From positions 620,001 through 684,000 of the forward strand of contig LSRY02000033.1 of assembly GCA_001643675.2 (NCBI GenBank): a stretch of 64,000 nucleotides of DNA. Reading direction: 5' to 3'. A model generated the notes under the pieces. It worked only from the letters and a program-made list of their open reading frames with translations, was not told the DNA's origin and made no database searches. How positions within the stretch are numbered: the first letter of the stretch is position 1; every line of letters begins with the position of its first letter. Positions 43,851-56,800 of this stretch are shown one piece after another. Origin of the DNA: Monocercomonoides exilis. Taxonomy: Eukaryota > Preaxostyla > Oxymonadida > Polymastigidae. A program made the position numbers and the translations under genes.

Positions 43851-45660
43851 GTTGTGGTTGATGTGATGATGCAGATGGAGATGAAGATGGAGATAAAGAG
43901 GCATAAAGAAGTTCAACAGGACTCATCTGCTTTTGACTTAAAAGCATTTCGTGTTTTTTAGTCAAATTATCTTCTTCGCTTTGTAGCATAATGCATTTCT
44001 GGTCCAATTCATTCATTTTTGTGCTTGCCAATTCATTAAGTGCTCCTTTCCTTTCCTAAAAAATAAAATAAAATAAAATAAAATTAAAAAAAAATATATA
44101 TATAAATAAAAAATAAAAAATCAAATTAAATATCAAAAAAGAAAAATTAAACAACAGAAAAAAAGGCATATAAGCCAAATAACATTGTATAAATAAATTG
44201 AAGCACACTTCTAAAGAATTAATATCTGATCTTGCTTGCTCTAATTCTTTCTGATAAGATTCTTCTTCTTTTTTAACCTGAAGTTCAACCTGAGAAAATT
44301 TTGATTTTTTATCCATTAACTTCTTCTTCATTTCTTTGATCCTTTCGTGCAATTCTGCATTTTCTTGTGTCTCTTTCAAAAATGACATTGCAGATGATGG
44401 AATAGCATCTTCTAGGCTGTTATCTGTTGATTCACTTAAAACTTCATTTTTGACATCATCCTTATGTTCAATTTCTCTTTCTTTGATTTCCTCATTCGAG
44501 ATCATTCTTGGTATTTCTTTCTCTTCTTGCTGAGGTATGGCTAATGAATCGTTGATCTTCGCTGAGTGGCGCGAGCTGTGATGATGCCTATGCTGCCTAT
44601 GAACAGATGCCTGATTCATTAAAAAAGTTTCCTTTTCTCGTTGGATGTGAAAGCCTGAAGAATACTCTGTAGGGCTAGTTTTGCTAAATGACAAAGGAGA
44701 TGAAGTTACAGATCGATGAGATGGAAGAGACGATGACAATGATAAGGCTGAGGGTTTATATGAATCAATTCCTGAACTTACGGAATTGACAGATGAAATT
44801 GAATCATTCATTGGTGATTCAAGAGTTGTTTTATGATCAGCAATTCGAGATGTTAATGTGTATGGCATTAAATTAGAGGTAGAAGAAGTTGATATTCCAC
44901 ATGAAAAGCTTGATTGCGATCTGCAATTCAGATGGTGTTTGCACATTTGTTGGTTAAGAACAGGTAGAAGAGATACATGAGACCTAGGTGAAATGGGCTG
45001 TCGAAAATTATCCTCTTCATCTTTTTCTGCAAAAGATTGCTTCCCAAAATTGTTTGATTCTGATTTATCTTCACAGTAGCAATCATTTTCATGAGAAGTT
45101 TTCTCGTCTGTAGCTTTTTGTTCAATTAGAATATTAACTTTATCTTTCTTGTAACTATCAAATTCGCTTTTTCCACATTCTGCAGAATCAAGATTTGTCG
45201 AACTTGAAGCTTTCGCACATGTGTGATCTTCATTTTTATCAAGATCCAATCTTATTTTAACGTCCAATTTCTTTGAATCTTTTGATAAATCATTTATCAA
45301 TTTTTTTTCTTCAATTTTTTCAACTCTATCTTTTTCGGGAGAAAAATGTCCTGTTTCATAACGATTGCTTAATTTAGTAACTTCTTCTTTATTTTCTCTC
45401 AAAATCATTTGCGACTGGTTCGTTGTTGAATTAATTGAAAAATCTGAAAGATTCAAAGCTTTCTTTTGATTTATCCTATTATCTGTACTTTCATTGCTTT
45501 CCTTCTGAGATTTTTTTACTTTAGCAATCTGTTTTCTTTCACTGGATCTTAAAATCCCATTTGAAGAAGGAGATTTTTGATTAAGACGCTTTTTCAAAAA
45601 TGACTGTGAGTTGAAGAAATTTGATTGATATGGCACAAATGGCACTAACTTTGGAGGCAT
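43009..45660 (-). CDS. Coiled-coil protein of unknown family, Ser-rich
   Basis: Two exons, 45660-44209 and 44055-43009, are joined across a 153-nt intron (GTGTGC..TTTAG) in phase 0 and give 832 residues. The start is the first ATG ('MPPKLVPFVPYQ'). The first ~430 residues are polar and Lys/Ser/Glu-rich, probably disordered. Coiled coil begins near 'ENAELHERIKEMKKKL', continues across the splice junction and resumes in the second exon after a poly-Ser tract coded by a GAT-type trinucleotide repeat (around 43800-43850). The C-terminus is very basic ('KRLRKKKKGKKKS'). I do not recognise the family. It shares a 191-bp upstream region with the LRR gene on the other strand, so the two may be co-regulated; a cytoskeletal or flagellar role is only a guess from that neighbour. 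Confidence 0.7.
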
Positions 45661-45851
45661 TTATTGAAAAAACTTTAGACCTTGAAAACTTCAGTCGTAA
45701 AATATTCAACGATTACTATTCTGTATAAATATATAATGGTGAACTTTTAAAAATTCGAAAAACACTGAATTCTATGATATACAGTAATGATGAATACATA
45801 GCATTAAATTTGCTTTTTCAAAATTTAAATGTTGGTTCCAATTGAAACTGA
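45661..45851. promoter_or_regulatory. Shared divergent upstream region of coiled-coil and LRR genes
   Basis: 191 bp separate two ATGs on opposite strands, so both promoters must lie here or overlap the 5' coding parts. It is AT-rich with no motif I can name. Confidence 0.4.
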
Positions 45852-48800
45852 ATGGAATCAGAATTAGAACCCCCGAAATTAATCGGATCTTTTGCGGATG
45901 ATATTTATACAGCTTGCGAATATTTGAATATAGATGTACCCCAGTGCATAAAGACTTCCATTTACAATTTTTCAATGAGCGAACAACGTATTTTCATTTT
46001 CTTTTTGTATTTTTTTTGTCATTTAGGAATTTTGCATCTTCGTTATGGAACAATAGAATATAGCGAATTGTTGCAAGCTGAAGCAGCAGCACAGCTTGCG
46101 ATTGAAGCTCAAACAAAAAAGAGTTCAAAACAATCAAAACAAGCTTCAAAGTCATCACAACCAGAACCAGAAATCGTGAAAAAATCTCCTCCCGTTACGT
46201 TATTATACTTTGGGGTTTATTACTTGAATTTGTTAATTAGTTTTTGTTTATTGTTCCATTTGAAATAGTATAAATCACATATTTCAGAAAACTTATCTAT
46301 TGCGTTAAAATGGTGCCTTCCGGTTGCAACCCATTTGGATGCGCTCATGTATTGATTGCTTTATTTTTTTTCATATATGATAAATGATTCTATGAATTTA
46401 CACACCATTTTTTGATATTTTTAATAATTTCATAATTGTGATTGCTTTGCTGTTACATATGACATAGATTTAATCTTGTGGAAATGAGCGACATTTCGTG
46501 GGATAACATTTTGCAAGCTCTTCGAGAAGCAAAAATTAAAACATTATCTTTTACAGGAATGGGATGGCTTTCTCCACAACATTTAAGACCATTTTTTCAA
46601 ACAATTTCAGAAGTTTGTGATTATATTTCTTTTAAATGTTTTGTTTGAGATTGCTTGTTTTATCATTTAGTCTCCGATGAATCTTCGTCATCTCTCTTTG
46701 CGCACATCTCAGATTGGAACAAAAGTTACACAAGCTGTTCCAGCGTGTTGTCCGACAAGTGATTCTTCACCTACCGAAGATGAACAAGAAATTTCACTAC
46801 CTCCCGTTGACCCGTTCGGCATTCCACCTCCTCCGTTCCATTCTCCCTTTTTGTTAATTGAATTTTTACAGTCTCTCATTCAGGATTCTTCTTCTGCTTC
46901 AACATCTACATCTCCATCTCCATCATCATCCAATGTGCCATCATCTCTTCAACAACCTCTTAGTACTCCAATATCACTTCCACTTGCGAGTACGCTTACA
47001 ACTCTCAATTTAACCTCAAATCTTTTAAATACACCTATCACAATGCTTGCTGGAGACTATGTTCCTGATCCAACTTCTCAAGGATTTATATTTACTCCAT
47101 CGGAATCCTCAATTCCTGATCCTAAGGTTCCACTTTCGTATTTGATGCCTTTAACTCCATCAAATCACTACACAGAAGGACAAGGATTTGTACCCTCTCG
47201 CTACGAAACAGCATTTACATGGCTGATGTATCTTCTGCCTTCTTTACCATTTCTTCAGCATTTGTCTCTTTCAGCTAATGGACTTGGAGATAAGGATATT
47301 TATGTGTTGAGTTCAGCTGTTTCATACACGTTGTTACCGATGGAAGAAACGATGAGACTTAAAAAGAAGGAAGAAGAGGAAGAAGCAGAGAGAAAGAGAA
47401 AAGAAGAAGAAGAGAAACAGCTGCTTCAAGAAAAGGGTGGAAAGAAAGCTGCTGCTTCAATGAAGGAAAAGGCTGGAGGTGCTGGAAGAAAAGGAGCAGG
47501 AAAGGCAGCAGCTCAACAGCCTCAAACTCCGTCTGCGACTCTTCCAGAATCTTATCGAGAGCAAATGGAGCCATCCGCAGCAGAAGAAGGATCTGAAAGA
47601 GATAGATATGCACAGATCCGTGCCAAATACGAGGCAGTTGAGATGAGAGGGAAAAGGATGGTAATCAAAAACATTCCTTTGGATGATTTGATAGCATTTT
47701 TACCAAACGCTGTTGTGGAAGAAAGAAGACAACAAATAGAATTTGAATGTAAATTGGAAAAAGCACGCCTGAAGAAAAAGAAAGAACAAGAAAAGAAAGA
47801 GAAAGAAGAAAGAGAGAAAGAAGAGCTTCGCAATTTAAGAGCGAATCTACAATCGTCGTTAAAGACTTCAACATCTACTGCTCCTTCACCTTCATTGCAG
47901 CAAGCAAGTTCTTCATCCAGTAATCAGAAATTAGCTCAAACACCGTCTAACAGCCAGCAAAATGCTAAAGCAAACACCAAAGGAATGATCGGAACATCCT
48001 CAACTGGGACTAAAAGTGGCTCGACATCGACAACAAGCTCCGCTTCAAATCTTCCACCTGTTGAAGGAACCGAAAGCGGGGCAAACGTTGAGGCCCCCGC
48101 TGCGTTTGTTCCTCCTTCGTCATACTGCTGGATTGTTGTTGGAAATCGCACGTTGCAATCTGTTTCATTGAAGGCTAATCCCTTTGGATTATTTGGGGCG
48201 CAATGTCTTGCAAAGGCTGTGGAAGTTAACAATCATTTTCAGGTTGTTGAAGTTGATAACAACGGTGAAGTTATTGAAAGAAATGACATGCGAACTGATA
48301 ATGAAAGCTGTGAAAGCTCTCAGAAGCAGGATGAAAGCCAGATTCCACAGCCATTGGACAGAGAAAGACAAAACATGCAGATTTTTTCTCAAATGAATAA
48401 TTACGATAGCACTGGTTCATCTTATGTTGAAGGTAATTCGTCATACGAAACAACTGGCGATTGCCATTTTAAAGAATCACTTCTTAACGAAAGACCAGCC
48501 AATGAACAAGGCAGGTTAGAAGATGCTGAAAATCAAAGAAAGCAAGAAAGGAAGCTTGCCATCGAACCAATTTCACTTCGTGATTGGCTTCCGGAAATGA
48601 TGATAAAAAGAAAAGCTGGAGAAGATATGTATGATGATGATATAGAAACTGAAAAATCAAAAGAGATGCTCACATTAAGCTCGGGATCTGTCTCAGATGA
48701 TATTTTGACTTCTTTAGCAGATACAACATATCCTCCCGAATCACCTATCTTCCATCCATATATTCCAACTCTTCGTTCTCTTCCATCAGAGACCGAAATA

Positions 48801-49007
48801 GCTACTTTAAGTTTACGGAATGAACTGAAGGAAATATATCCAGCTATTTATGATCCTGTTGCAAAAAAAAGATTGAAAGATGAAAAAGAGGCTGCTGAAC
48901 AGCAAAGAAAGAAAGAAGAAGAAGAACTAGCTGCAGCAATGATGAATAATGAGAAAAAAGAAGTAGAAAAGAAATCTTCAAAACGACCTCAATCAAAGGG
49001 GAAATAA
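45852..49007 (+). CDS. Leucine-rich-repeat protein resembling LRRC71
   Basis: Five exons fit in phase: 45852-45987, 46027-46193, 46269-46348, 46468-46612 and 46671-49007 (introns 39, 75, 119 and 58 nt), giving about 954 residues. The donor of intron 2 is uncertain. LRR strands occur at about residue 178 ('LRHLSLRTSQIG'), 370 ('LQHLSLSANGLGDKDI') and 670 ('LQSVSLKANPFGLFGAQCL'). Between them are long Lys/Glu-rich segments, poly-Ser and Ala/Lys-rich tracts. An early acidic segment ('FADDIYTACEYLNIDVP'), ribonuclease-inhibitor-like LRRs interrupted by a charged linker, and a final LRR before a charged tail are the order I know from vertebrate LRRC71, a cilia-associated protein. That assignment is from memory of the family and needs a profile search; any other flagellar LRR protein is possible. 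Confidence 0.55.
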
Positions 49008-49290
49008 AATTTTAAATAATATCGTATTTATTTTTTCTTTTCATTCATTCTTTTTTTATTGTTGTTGTTTAAGATTGATGTTTTCTCCAAATAAATGATA
49101 TATTTTTCATCAATTTTTTAACTTTATATGTTTCGAAAGTGGATATTTTGTATTTGTAAGTTAGCAATCTTAAGAATAAAGAATCTTTTAAATGTTAAAA
49201 AAATCAGAAAATGTTATGATGTGTTATGAGTCAATAGATATTTTGAAACTTCTTTGAAGCAAAATGACTTAATTTGTGAATGTTTTTTCA
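49008..49290. other. AT-rich spacer after the LRR gene
   Basis: It contains AATAAA-like motifs near 49091 and 49175 that could end the LRR transcript, and nothing else I can support. Confidence 0.4.
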
Positions 49291-49436
49291 TTCTTCTTCT
49301 TCTTCTTCTTCTTCTTCTTCTTCTTCTCCTCCTCCTCCTCCTCCTCCTCCTCCTCCTCCTCCTCCTCCTTTTCCTCCTTTTCCTCCTCCTCCTCCTTTTC
49401 CTCCTCCTCCTCCTCCTCCTCTCTCTCTCTCTCTCT

Positions 49437-49470
<34 letters not shown>
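49291..49470. repeat. Compound microsatellite (TTC)n-(TCC)n-(CT)n-(T)n
   Basis: TTC units change to TCC units with a few TTTTCC interruptions, then to CT repeats, then to about 31 T. All ORFs over it are repeat translations (poly-Leu, poly-Ser, poly-Glu) and are not genes. Confidence 0.9.
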
Positions 49471-49474
<4 letters not shown>

Positions 49475-50818
49475 GGGGAATTAACAAAACCTTTTCATGT
49501 TCTTTGGAAGAGTAGACCGCACACTGTTCCTCCAGAAGCTCCTTGAAAAGAACAGTCAGACCAAAAATTGTTTCAAGTGCAACATGAAAGAAGTTGCAAT
49601 GCCTTCTCACTGGGAAAGCGTTTCTGATATTCAGCATCCAAAATCTCAAGATCTTTTATCCAAAAAAATTAAATGAAAGAGGACAATAAATCACTTTTCA
49701 TATTTTGCTTGCGTTTTTTCTTCATGAATTCCTGTTTTATATTTTTTTTTAGGATTTGCCACATTGCACGTTCTCTTCTGCTGAAAAAACAGGATATGAA
49801 AGACAATCCCACTGCTTTTGTTGGAAATGAGCAAATGAAAGCATTCTAAGTGCAAGAAAATGAAAGAGAAAATATTCTGATGATGCTCTTTAATCCCCAC
49901 CGAAATGTGTGCATGTGCATGTGTGTGTCTTCAGAACAAATTATCATTTTTCATTGTGATGATGATTAATTGGCTTTTGCATCGTTGCAGCATTGTTGTT
50001 ATCAACGAATCAAAATCGGTTGTCCTCGCGTTCAACATGCACAGAATGAGGAAGGTGCGAGCACAATCCCCGAATCACCTGGTTGCCGAGCTGGCGCACA
50101 GACCAGAACAGATAAACATCAGCTGGGTTCCTGGTTCTGTTGCTGTCGGAGCAGGCGAAGGGCTCGGGGTGGAAAAAGCGAAAGGATGCTTGTGTGGTGA
50201 GAACTCCCGCCATCGAGTGCGATGTGTTTGTTGGAGCCGGAAGCACATTGTTCTTTGAAACAGGATTTGTGAGCCAGCTCCATTCCTTTGTGTCTTTGCA
50301 CATGCACGCATGCACACATGCAGTTATGAATGCTATTTGCCTTTCTCACACAGCAGCCTTGAAATGGATCGAAACTCCTGCCAAGACACCAGGGAAAAAG
50401 AAAAAACAAAACAAAAAGATTTCTGCATGTTTGTTGATTTCCACGAACTGAGGAGGGAAAAAAATAATTTTCATAAATATTTTGGCAGAATCTGCGCATC
50501 TGCACCCCGTCGAAAACGAAAAAGGTTGGCCAGCAAAACAAAAACACAAAAACACAAAAATAAACGCGGAAAAGACAGGGTGATTGTGAGATCACACGTT
50601 GTCTGGAGGGAGGTGCGCAGAAGCGAAGTGGCGATGCTGCTGGCCTGAGAACACAGCACAAGCACGAAAAACTTGCATCACTGAGGATGCCACAAAAAAG
50701 ATAAATAATAATTAAAGCAACTGTTTCAGATGTTTCTTTCTTCATTTCTTTCCATTCCCCTCCTTTATTTTATTTTATTTTTTTCCCTCTTTCATCAAGG
50801 GATGCAGGAGGGAGCCAG
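49471..50818. other. Intergenic region downstream of receptor-like gene 2
   Basis: Base composition is mixed, with a more GC-rich part at about 50010-50270. The ORFs here overlap one another on both strands and show no domain, apart from the weak RNase H likeness at 49981-50200. The left part lies between microsatellite DNA and the receptor 3' end at 50819. Confidence 0.4.
49981..50200 (+). pseudogene. Possible RNase H-like retroelement remnant
   Basis: In one plus-strand frame the translation contains 'VVINESKSVVLAF' and then 'EQINISWVPGSVAVGAG' followed by 'GVEKAKG'. This order resembles the end of retrotransposon RNase H domains (TDSxxxxxA, then WVPGHxGxxGNExADxxAK), but the His, Asn-Glu and Asp are changed. 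No reverse transcriptase, integrase or repeats flank it. It may be chance. Confidence 0.2.
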
Positions 50819-53800
50819 TCAGAACGAGGTGAGTGCCTGGGAGACAGCAGAGGCCGGCAAAGCAGAGGGAGGAGGGACGGCAGCGGGGTCGAGGAGGTCG
50901 ATTGCGTCGGAGGCGGTGATCATGGCAGAGGCAGGCGGAAAGAGGGCGATGAAGGCCTTCTTGAGGTCGAGGAGGGTGGGCCTGGCGTGGGGCTGCTGGG
51001 AGGTTGCGGCGCAGGCAGTGTGGGCGAGGGGGATGTCGTGGGAGGCGCAGGGGGCTGGCCTCTCGCCGTTTGCGATCTTGCGGCCGGCTGCTTCGGCCTC
51101 GTACTCTGCGAACGGGATCTGGAGCGTGAGGCACTCCCACGCCATCATCCCGATGGAGAACACCACAGTCTTCTTTGTCGCGTGGCTCTTTGCGCCGCTC
51201 AGCAGCTCCGGCGCCTTCCACCTCAGACACTCTTTCTTGTAATCGTCCTCGTCTTCAAAGGCAGACGAGGGCAGAGAGTCTCTATCATCATCACTTGTTG
51301 ATGTGACAACAGTTGACGAAGAGATGGAGGATGAATCAGAATCTGAAGAAGAGCAATCGGAGTGGAGAGCAATGCAGATGACCATGTGCTCGGAGAACAG
51401 CACGATGTGGGGGCTGAGGTTGGCAAGAGAAGAAAGAGGATTTTCCATTTCGTCGAAGGAGTGGAGGGCGAGGTTGGCCACCCAGAACAGGATCTGGGCA
51501 GCTGTCATCTGCCGCTCCTGGAGAGTGCCGATCGCCATCTCCTTTGTCTTGTTCCTCCCATGCAGCAGCATGAACATCGAATCCCTCAGATCCACAATCA
51601 GCTTCTCGTGAGGCGAGGAGCAGGCCATTGCATCCACCAGATTCGACATGGACGATGTGGTGGGGCACAGATCCTCCCCCCGAACAAACGTGGATTCAGT
51701 GTCTGAAGTGTCTGTGGTTGAAGTGGATGAGATGGATGGTGAAGGCGTTCTCTTTCTTGTCTCTTCCTCATCATCAACCTTCTCCAGCACCCATTCGGGG
51801 ATCTTGTCCGAGTCTTTCCCCAATATATATTCAGTCGATCCACTCTCAGAAAGAAGATGCTCAGATGACTCTGAATGTTGCATATTCGTCTCATATATTC
51901 TTTTCTTTATCCTCTCTTCATTCTTCTTCTCTGCCTCCCTCTCTGCTCTCCTCCACTGCTCCTCGGGAGACATCTCCATCGTCACCATCTCAAACGCCTT
52001 CGGATCCTTCCTCACTGTGTCTTCCACAATCACTTCCAACTCTTCTGTTCTTCTCTTTTGCTTTCTCCATCGAACAACAAATATTACCAATGCAATTAAA
52101 AGTATGACTACAATTACAATGCACACAATCAATATCCATGAGAATTTCTCTTCTTTTCCTCCCTCAACAGCCCTTTCGTCTCCATTTGCCTTGGGCACGC
52201 TTCTGTTCTTCAGGATGAAGGAATCGGTCGAAGAAGGGCGATCTGCATCCCCAAACAGAATGCACACACTCACCTCGATCTCATCTCCGCAGCTGCTGAC
52301 GAGGTCCTTTGCCACGCTCCCTTCGGCTTCTGTTTCCGACAGGAACCCGTCGGGATCGAAGTTGTGCTTCTCGATCTCCTTCTCTTCGCCGTTGCTCTTC
52401 ACAACAGCGAAGGACAGATTGCAGGGAGCGAGGAGCAGTCCGCTGAACGTGAGAGCCATGGCGTCAGGTGTGTGGTTGGCTTGCACGCTGTGGAGCACAG
52501 GGACGAAGAGCGGGGAAGGGTGGTGAGCGGGGATGCCGTGGAGGGTGCATCCGCGGTTGAGGAGCCACAGGGAGGAGGCGGGGAGGAAGGGGTCGCCAGG
52601 CCAGAGGGAGGGGATGGTGAGGGTGCAGGCATCGGAGCAGATGATGTTGCGGCGGGCAGAGGGGTAATTGGGGATGGCGGGGCTGTTGTTGGCGAACTCG
52701 CAGCGGTCGACACGGATGCTGCCGGCAGCTGCAGAGAGTGCGCCCAGCTGTGCGCCAGAGATGGTTGTGTCTTTGAGGACAGCTGTGGTGCTCTGGCAGT
52801 GGATGAGAGAGGCATTCCATTCGCAGACACTCTCTGGTTCCCCGGGTGCATCTGGCTCAATGGTCACTCTGCTGCTGCTGCTGTTGCTGGTGTCTGGTGA
52901 GTTGCTGGTGGAGGCTTGTGGCGGCTGGGGAGCGCCTCCATTTATTGAGCAGGCCTCGAGTGTGACTGAAGGGCAATGGGAGAACCGGGCTGCACGCCCA
53001 AGGGCCGAGGGAGCGCTGCTCTGGGCGATGGTGCAGTTTGCGAGATAGACTGGAGCTGCGGTGGCGTTGCACTGGCACACGCTGCAGCCGAGCTGGGCGA
53101 GTGAGATGGCAGCGAAGACGGAGTGCATCATGCTGAAGGAGCCTTCTGGCTGACCTGATTCTAAAGAAGAAGACGAAGAAGGGGGATTGGCCAGGGGATT
53201 GAGAAGAACAACACTGCCCGTTGTGACAGCAAGATCTGTGGCGATGAGATGGTCGATGGAGCAGCTGGAGCCATCGTCGAGCAGGAGCACAGGGGAGGCA
53301 GCACTGAGGGCGGAGAGGTTGGCGTGGGAGAGGAAGAGGGAGGAAGCGGGGAGAGCACGAAGAGCAGGGCAGGCGAGGTGGAGGGAATGGACAGATATGT
53401 TGGAGAGGCGAAGGGTGCCTCGGGAAGCACAAAGGAGGGTGGAGTTGAGGCGGACAGGCTGGTCGGCTGCGGAAAAGAGGGAGGAGGACACAGCGAGGGA
53501 TCCGTCGAGGAGGGAGAAGAGGGAAGAGTGGGCAGATGCGAAGGAGGTGTGGAAGGAGAAGTGGCAGTGGGTGAGGATGCAGGTGTTGAGAAAGGCGACA
53601 ACAGCAGAGCGGTCTGAAGACAGATCAGAAGAAATGGGGATGGGGGTGGCGAAGTGCACAGGGACAAGACTCGCAGAGACAGACTCGACGCGGATGTCGG
53701 CAAGGGAGGTCGGGGCGTCGACGGAGGAGGAGGAGCAGATCCAGAGGACGTTGCCGATGGAAGGGGCGATGTGGAGGACGGCTGTGGAGAGGGAGGCGCA

Positions 53801-56800
53801 GGGGGCAAGCTGGGAGCCGCACTGGCGGGCAGAGGAGCCGGTGTCCTGGTCGACGAATATCTGGTGGGCGCGGTAGAAGGTGATGAAGGGGAGGAGGTCG
53901 ACATCGAGGTCGGGGTCAGTGGGGGAGGAGTCGGAGCCGCAGATGGAGGTGTTGGTGGCGAGAGAGGGCTGGGTGAAGTCGAGGGAAAAGAGGGACTCGT
54001 TGATCTGGGCGGGGATGGAGGAGCACCGGAGAAAGAGGTCCTTTCCTCGGAAGGCGTCGTTGAGGGCGAAGCGGAGGTTGAGGATGGAGAGGGGGATGGG
54101 AGGAGCGCCAGCAGGGCGGGAGCAGTCGAGGAAGAGGCCGCCGCCCCTGCCGGCCGTGCGGGAGCAGATGCACTGGGTGAGGATGCACGCCGACACGCGC
54201 AGCTGCGACTTGTTGCAGTCGAGGCACACCATTGCGGCTCCGCCCTCGGCCGACTCTTCGCTCACGCAGCTGGTGAGCACACACGCCTCGGCAGCACAGT
54301 CGATGGCACATCCCCTCTCTGCACACACCAGAGCCGGCCCGTTGCCTGTGCGCACGATGTTGGTGATGTTGGCAGAGTCCAGAACGATGGCTGTCCTGGG
54401 GTCTGGGGCAGCCAAGCCAGCCAAGCCAGTCGAAGCAGCCAGAGCAGGTGGGCAGACGGCCACGAGGGGAGTGCCAGCGAGCAAAGAGGAGGAGACCGAG
54501 AGGGAAGTGAGTGTCGCAGAAGTGGATGCATCATAAATTTCGAGGAAAGGGCGCGACAAGGATGCGGAGGCGAGGGTGCAGTGGTCGAGAGAGACACTCC
54601 CTTGTGCTGCCAGCACGATCACATAGGCAAGGGGTGTTTGGGGGGTGAGCATGGAGAAGGAGCAGCACTGCAAAAGGAGAGCAGCGTCTGGGGCAGATGT
54701 CAGGATGAAGGAGGAGTGGTGGGGGAAAGCAGAAGGGAGGAGGAAGGAGATGGCGTCGATGGCGAGGTCGACAGAAGAGGCGAGGAGGGCGTCGGATTGG
54801 CTGGGTGTGGGATCGGAGACGTGGACCGGGGTGTCTGGGGCGCAGCCGTGGAGGCGAAGAGACGGGAGGGAGGTGGGCGAGGGGGAGGTGGGGGCAGGGG
54901 GAAGGAGGAGGACGAGAGGCTCGGGGATGGAGGAGTGGGAGGCGATGGAGAGGGTGGAGGAAGGGAGGGGAAGCGGGGTGAGCCTGAGGGAAAGGGCGTG
55001 AGGGATGGTCAGGCAGGGAGCAGCAGAGTGCCCGCATGCACTGAAGTCGAAGCCTGTGTCTCCGTCGACAAACACGTGGGTGGTGATGTTGGTCCAGAAA
55101 TACACGGCAAGCGGGATGGGGCGGCTGGGATCGGCTGTGGCCAGCTCGAATCCGCCGAGCTCGTCGAGGGTGCTGAGGTCGGCGCTGGTCATGGTCCAGT
55201 TGAAATGGGCAGCATCAGCCACTGCGGACAGCACGGTGGCGGACACAAACACCTTTCTGCCCTTCCACGCATCGCATCTGGCAAACACCACGTGCTCGAG
55301 GGCAAACAGCCTGGCGGCATCTGCCTCCCCCACGAACACCGCGCCACCCAGGCCATGGGTCTGTGCCTGGCCTCCGCCAGCCGCTGCAGCAGCAGCGGCG
55401 GCAGCGCAGTCCTCGAAGGTCGAGCCGTTTATCAGCAGGACTGCCCCGGCTGCCAGCTCGGCTGCAACGCCGCCTCCTCTGGCCTCGCTGCCTCTGGCGC
55501 TGCACCTCGCCACTGTGCAGTTCTCCATCTCCAGCCTTGCACTGCCTCCTCCGACCCCAGCCATCTTCACACACCCCCCGTCTCCACTCCCCTTCTCCCC
55601 GCCCCCAATCACACACCCGCTGCACTCCACCACGCTGCTGCTCCCTGTGCACTCCATCAGCGAAAACATGGTGTTTGCCACCTCGCCCAGTGTTTCGAAC
55701 TCGCTCAGCACCAGCCTCCCCGAGCGAACAGCGATCAGCGCGAAGGTCAGCTGCTCCTCGCTGCCATCGCCAGGTGCTGTGGCTCCGTCGTGCTTGTGCA
55801 CAGCGCTGCAGCTGGCCATCCGCAGGCTGCCAGCCCCTGCCACCTCGACCAGGGCTGTGGCTGAGCCGAGCGAGGCCGGCACAGCAAAGCGGATGTCTGC
55901 GATGGCTGCCTCGGTGCTGACTGCGACGAGCGAGGGCGACGAAAAGCCCGGAGGCGCACCAACAGGCACCTCCATCCCTTTGCGCACACACGAGATGCTC
56001 CAAGCATGTGCATCGGCAGCAAGCCTCTCGCAGAGCTGGAAGCCCTCATCGAGCAGGATGGCAGGGTCAGCAGCGGGGAAGCGGGTGCGGGCAGCATGGG
56101 GGATGGTGAGGCAGGGGAAGAAGGAGAAGCCGCAGAAGGGGGTGTTGGATGCGCGGGAGGACTGGCCTGCCACATGAGCAGCGCCTGGGAACGGGACAAG
56201 AAACACTGCGAGGGTGAACGGGGCAACCTCTGGCAGCGCGCGATCGACACCCATGAGATCGTCGGCAGAGGATTGGTCGAAGGGGAAGCAGAAGGTGGAG
56301 GTGCTGATCTCGGCCGGGGTGAGGGCGCACCCGTTCACAAACACATTGGCGCCTCCCAGCGCAGCCTCGCAGCCACCAAACACAACCCCGTCCAGCAGGA
56401 GCGTGCCGAAGCCCTCGGCCAAGTCCAGATACACCGCCCCACCATATCCGCTGCTCTTGCACCTGCTGAACATTGCCTCGCCTCCACTCCCATCATCACC
56501 ACCATTTGTGCCATGAGAGGCTCTGGTGGTGTTGCTGTTGTGGCTGTGATGGCGCACAAGAGGCAGGGTGCACCCCGAGCTGGCAGACCCGTTCACTGTG
56601 AAGCAGCCTCTGCCTCGGAGCCTGGCACATATTGCCCCACCGCCACTCCCATCCCCTTCTGCACAGCAGTCCTCAAAGACACACCCAGATATCGCTTGTG
56701 CAGCATCCCCTTCGTTTGTGTTGGCACTGGCACTGCTGTCTCCATCCTCCTCCTCCTCGAGGACAATGGCTCCCCCGCACCCCGAGGATCGCACAATGTG

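Noticed and set aside
50119-50745. A 208-codon minus-strand ORF downstream of receptor gene 2
   Set aside because: It is Cys/Phe/Ser-rich with no recognisable fold and overlaps other ORFs on both strands; the composition fits non-coding DNA.
53654-55864. A 736-codon plus-strand ORF inside receptor-like gene 2
   Set aside because: It lies fully antisense to a longer frame with clear domains. High GC in this block removes TAA/TAG/TGA and creates long chance frames; its translation is Gly/Glu/Arg-rich without any domain.
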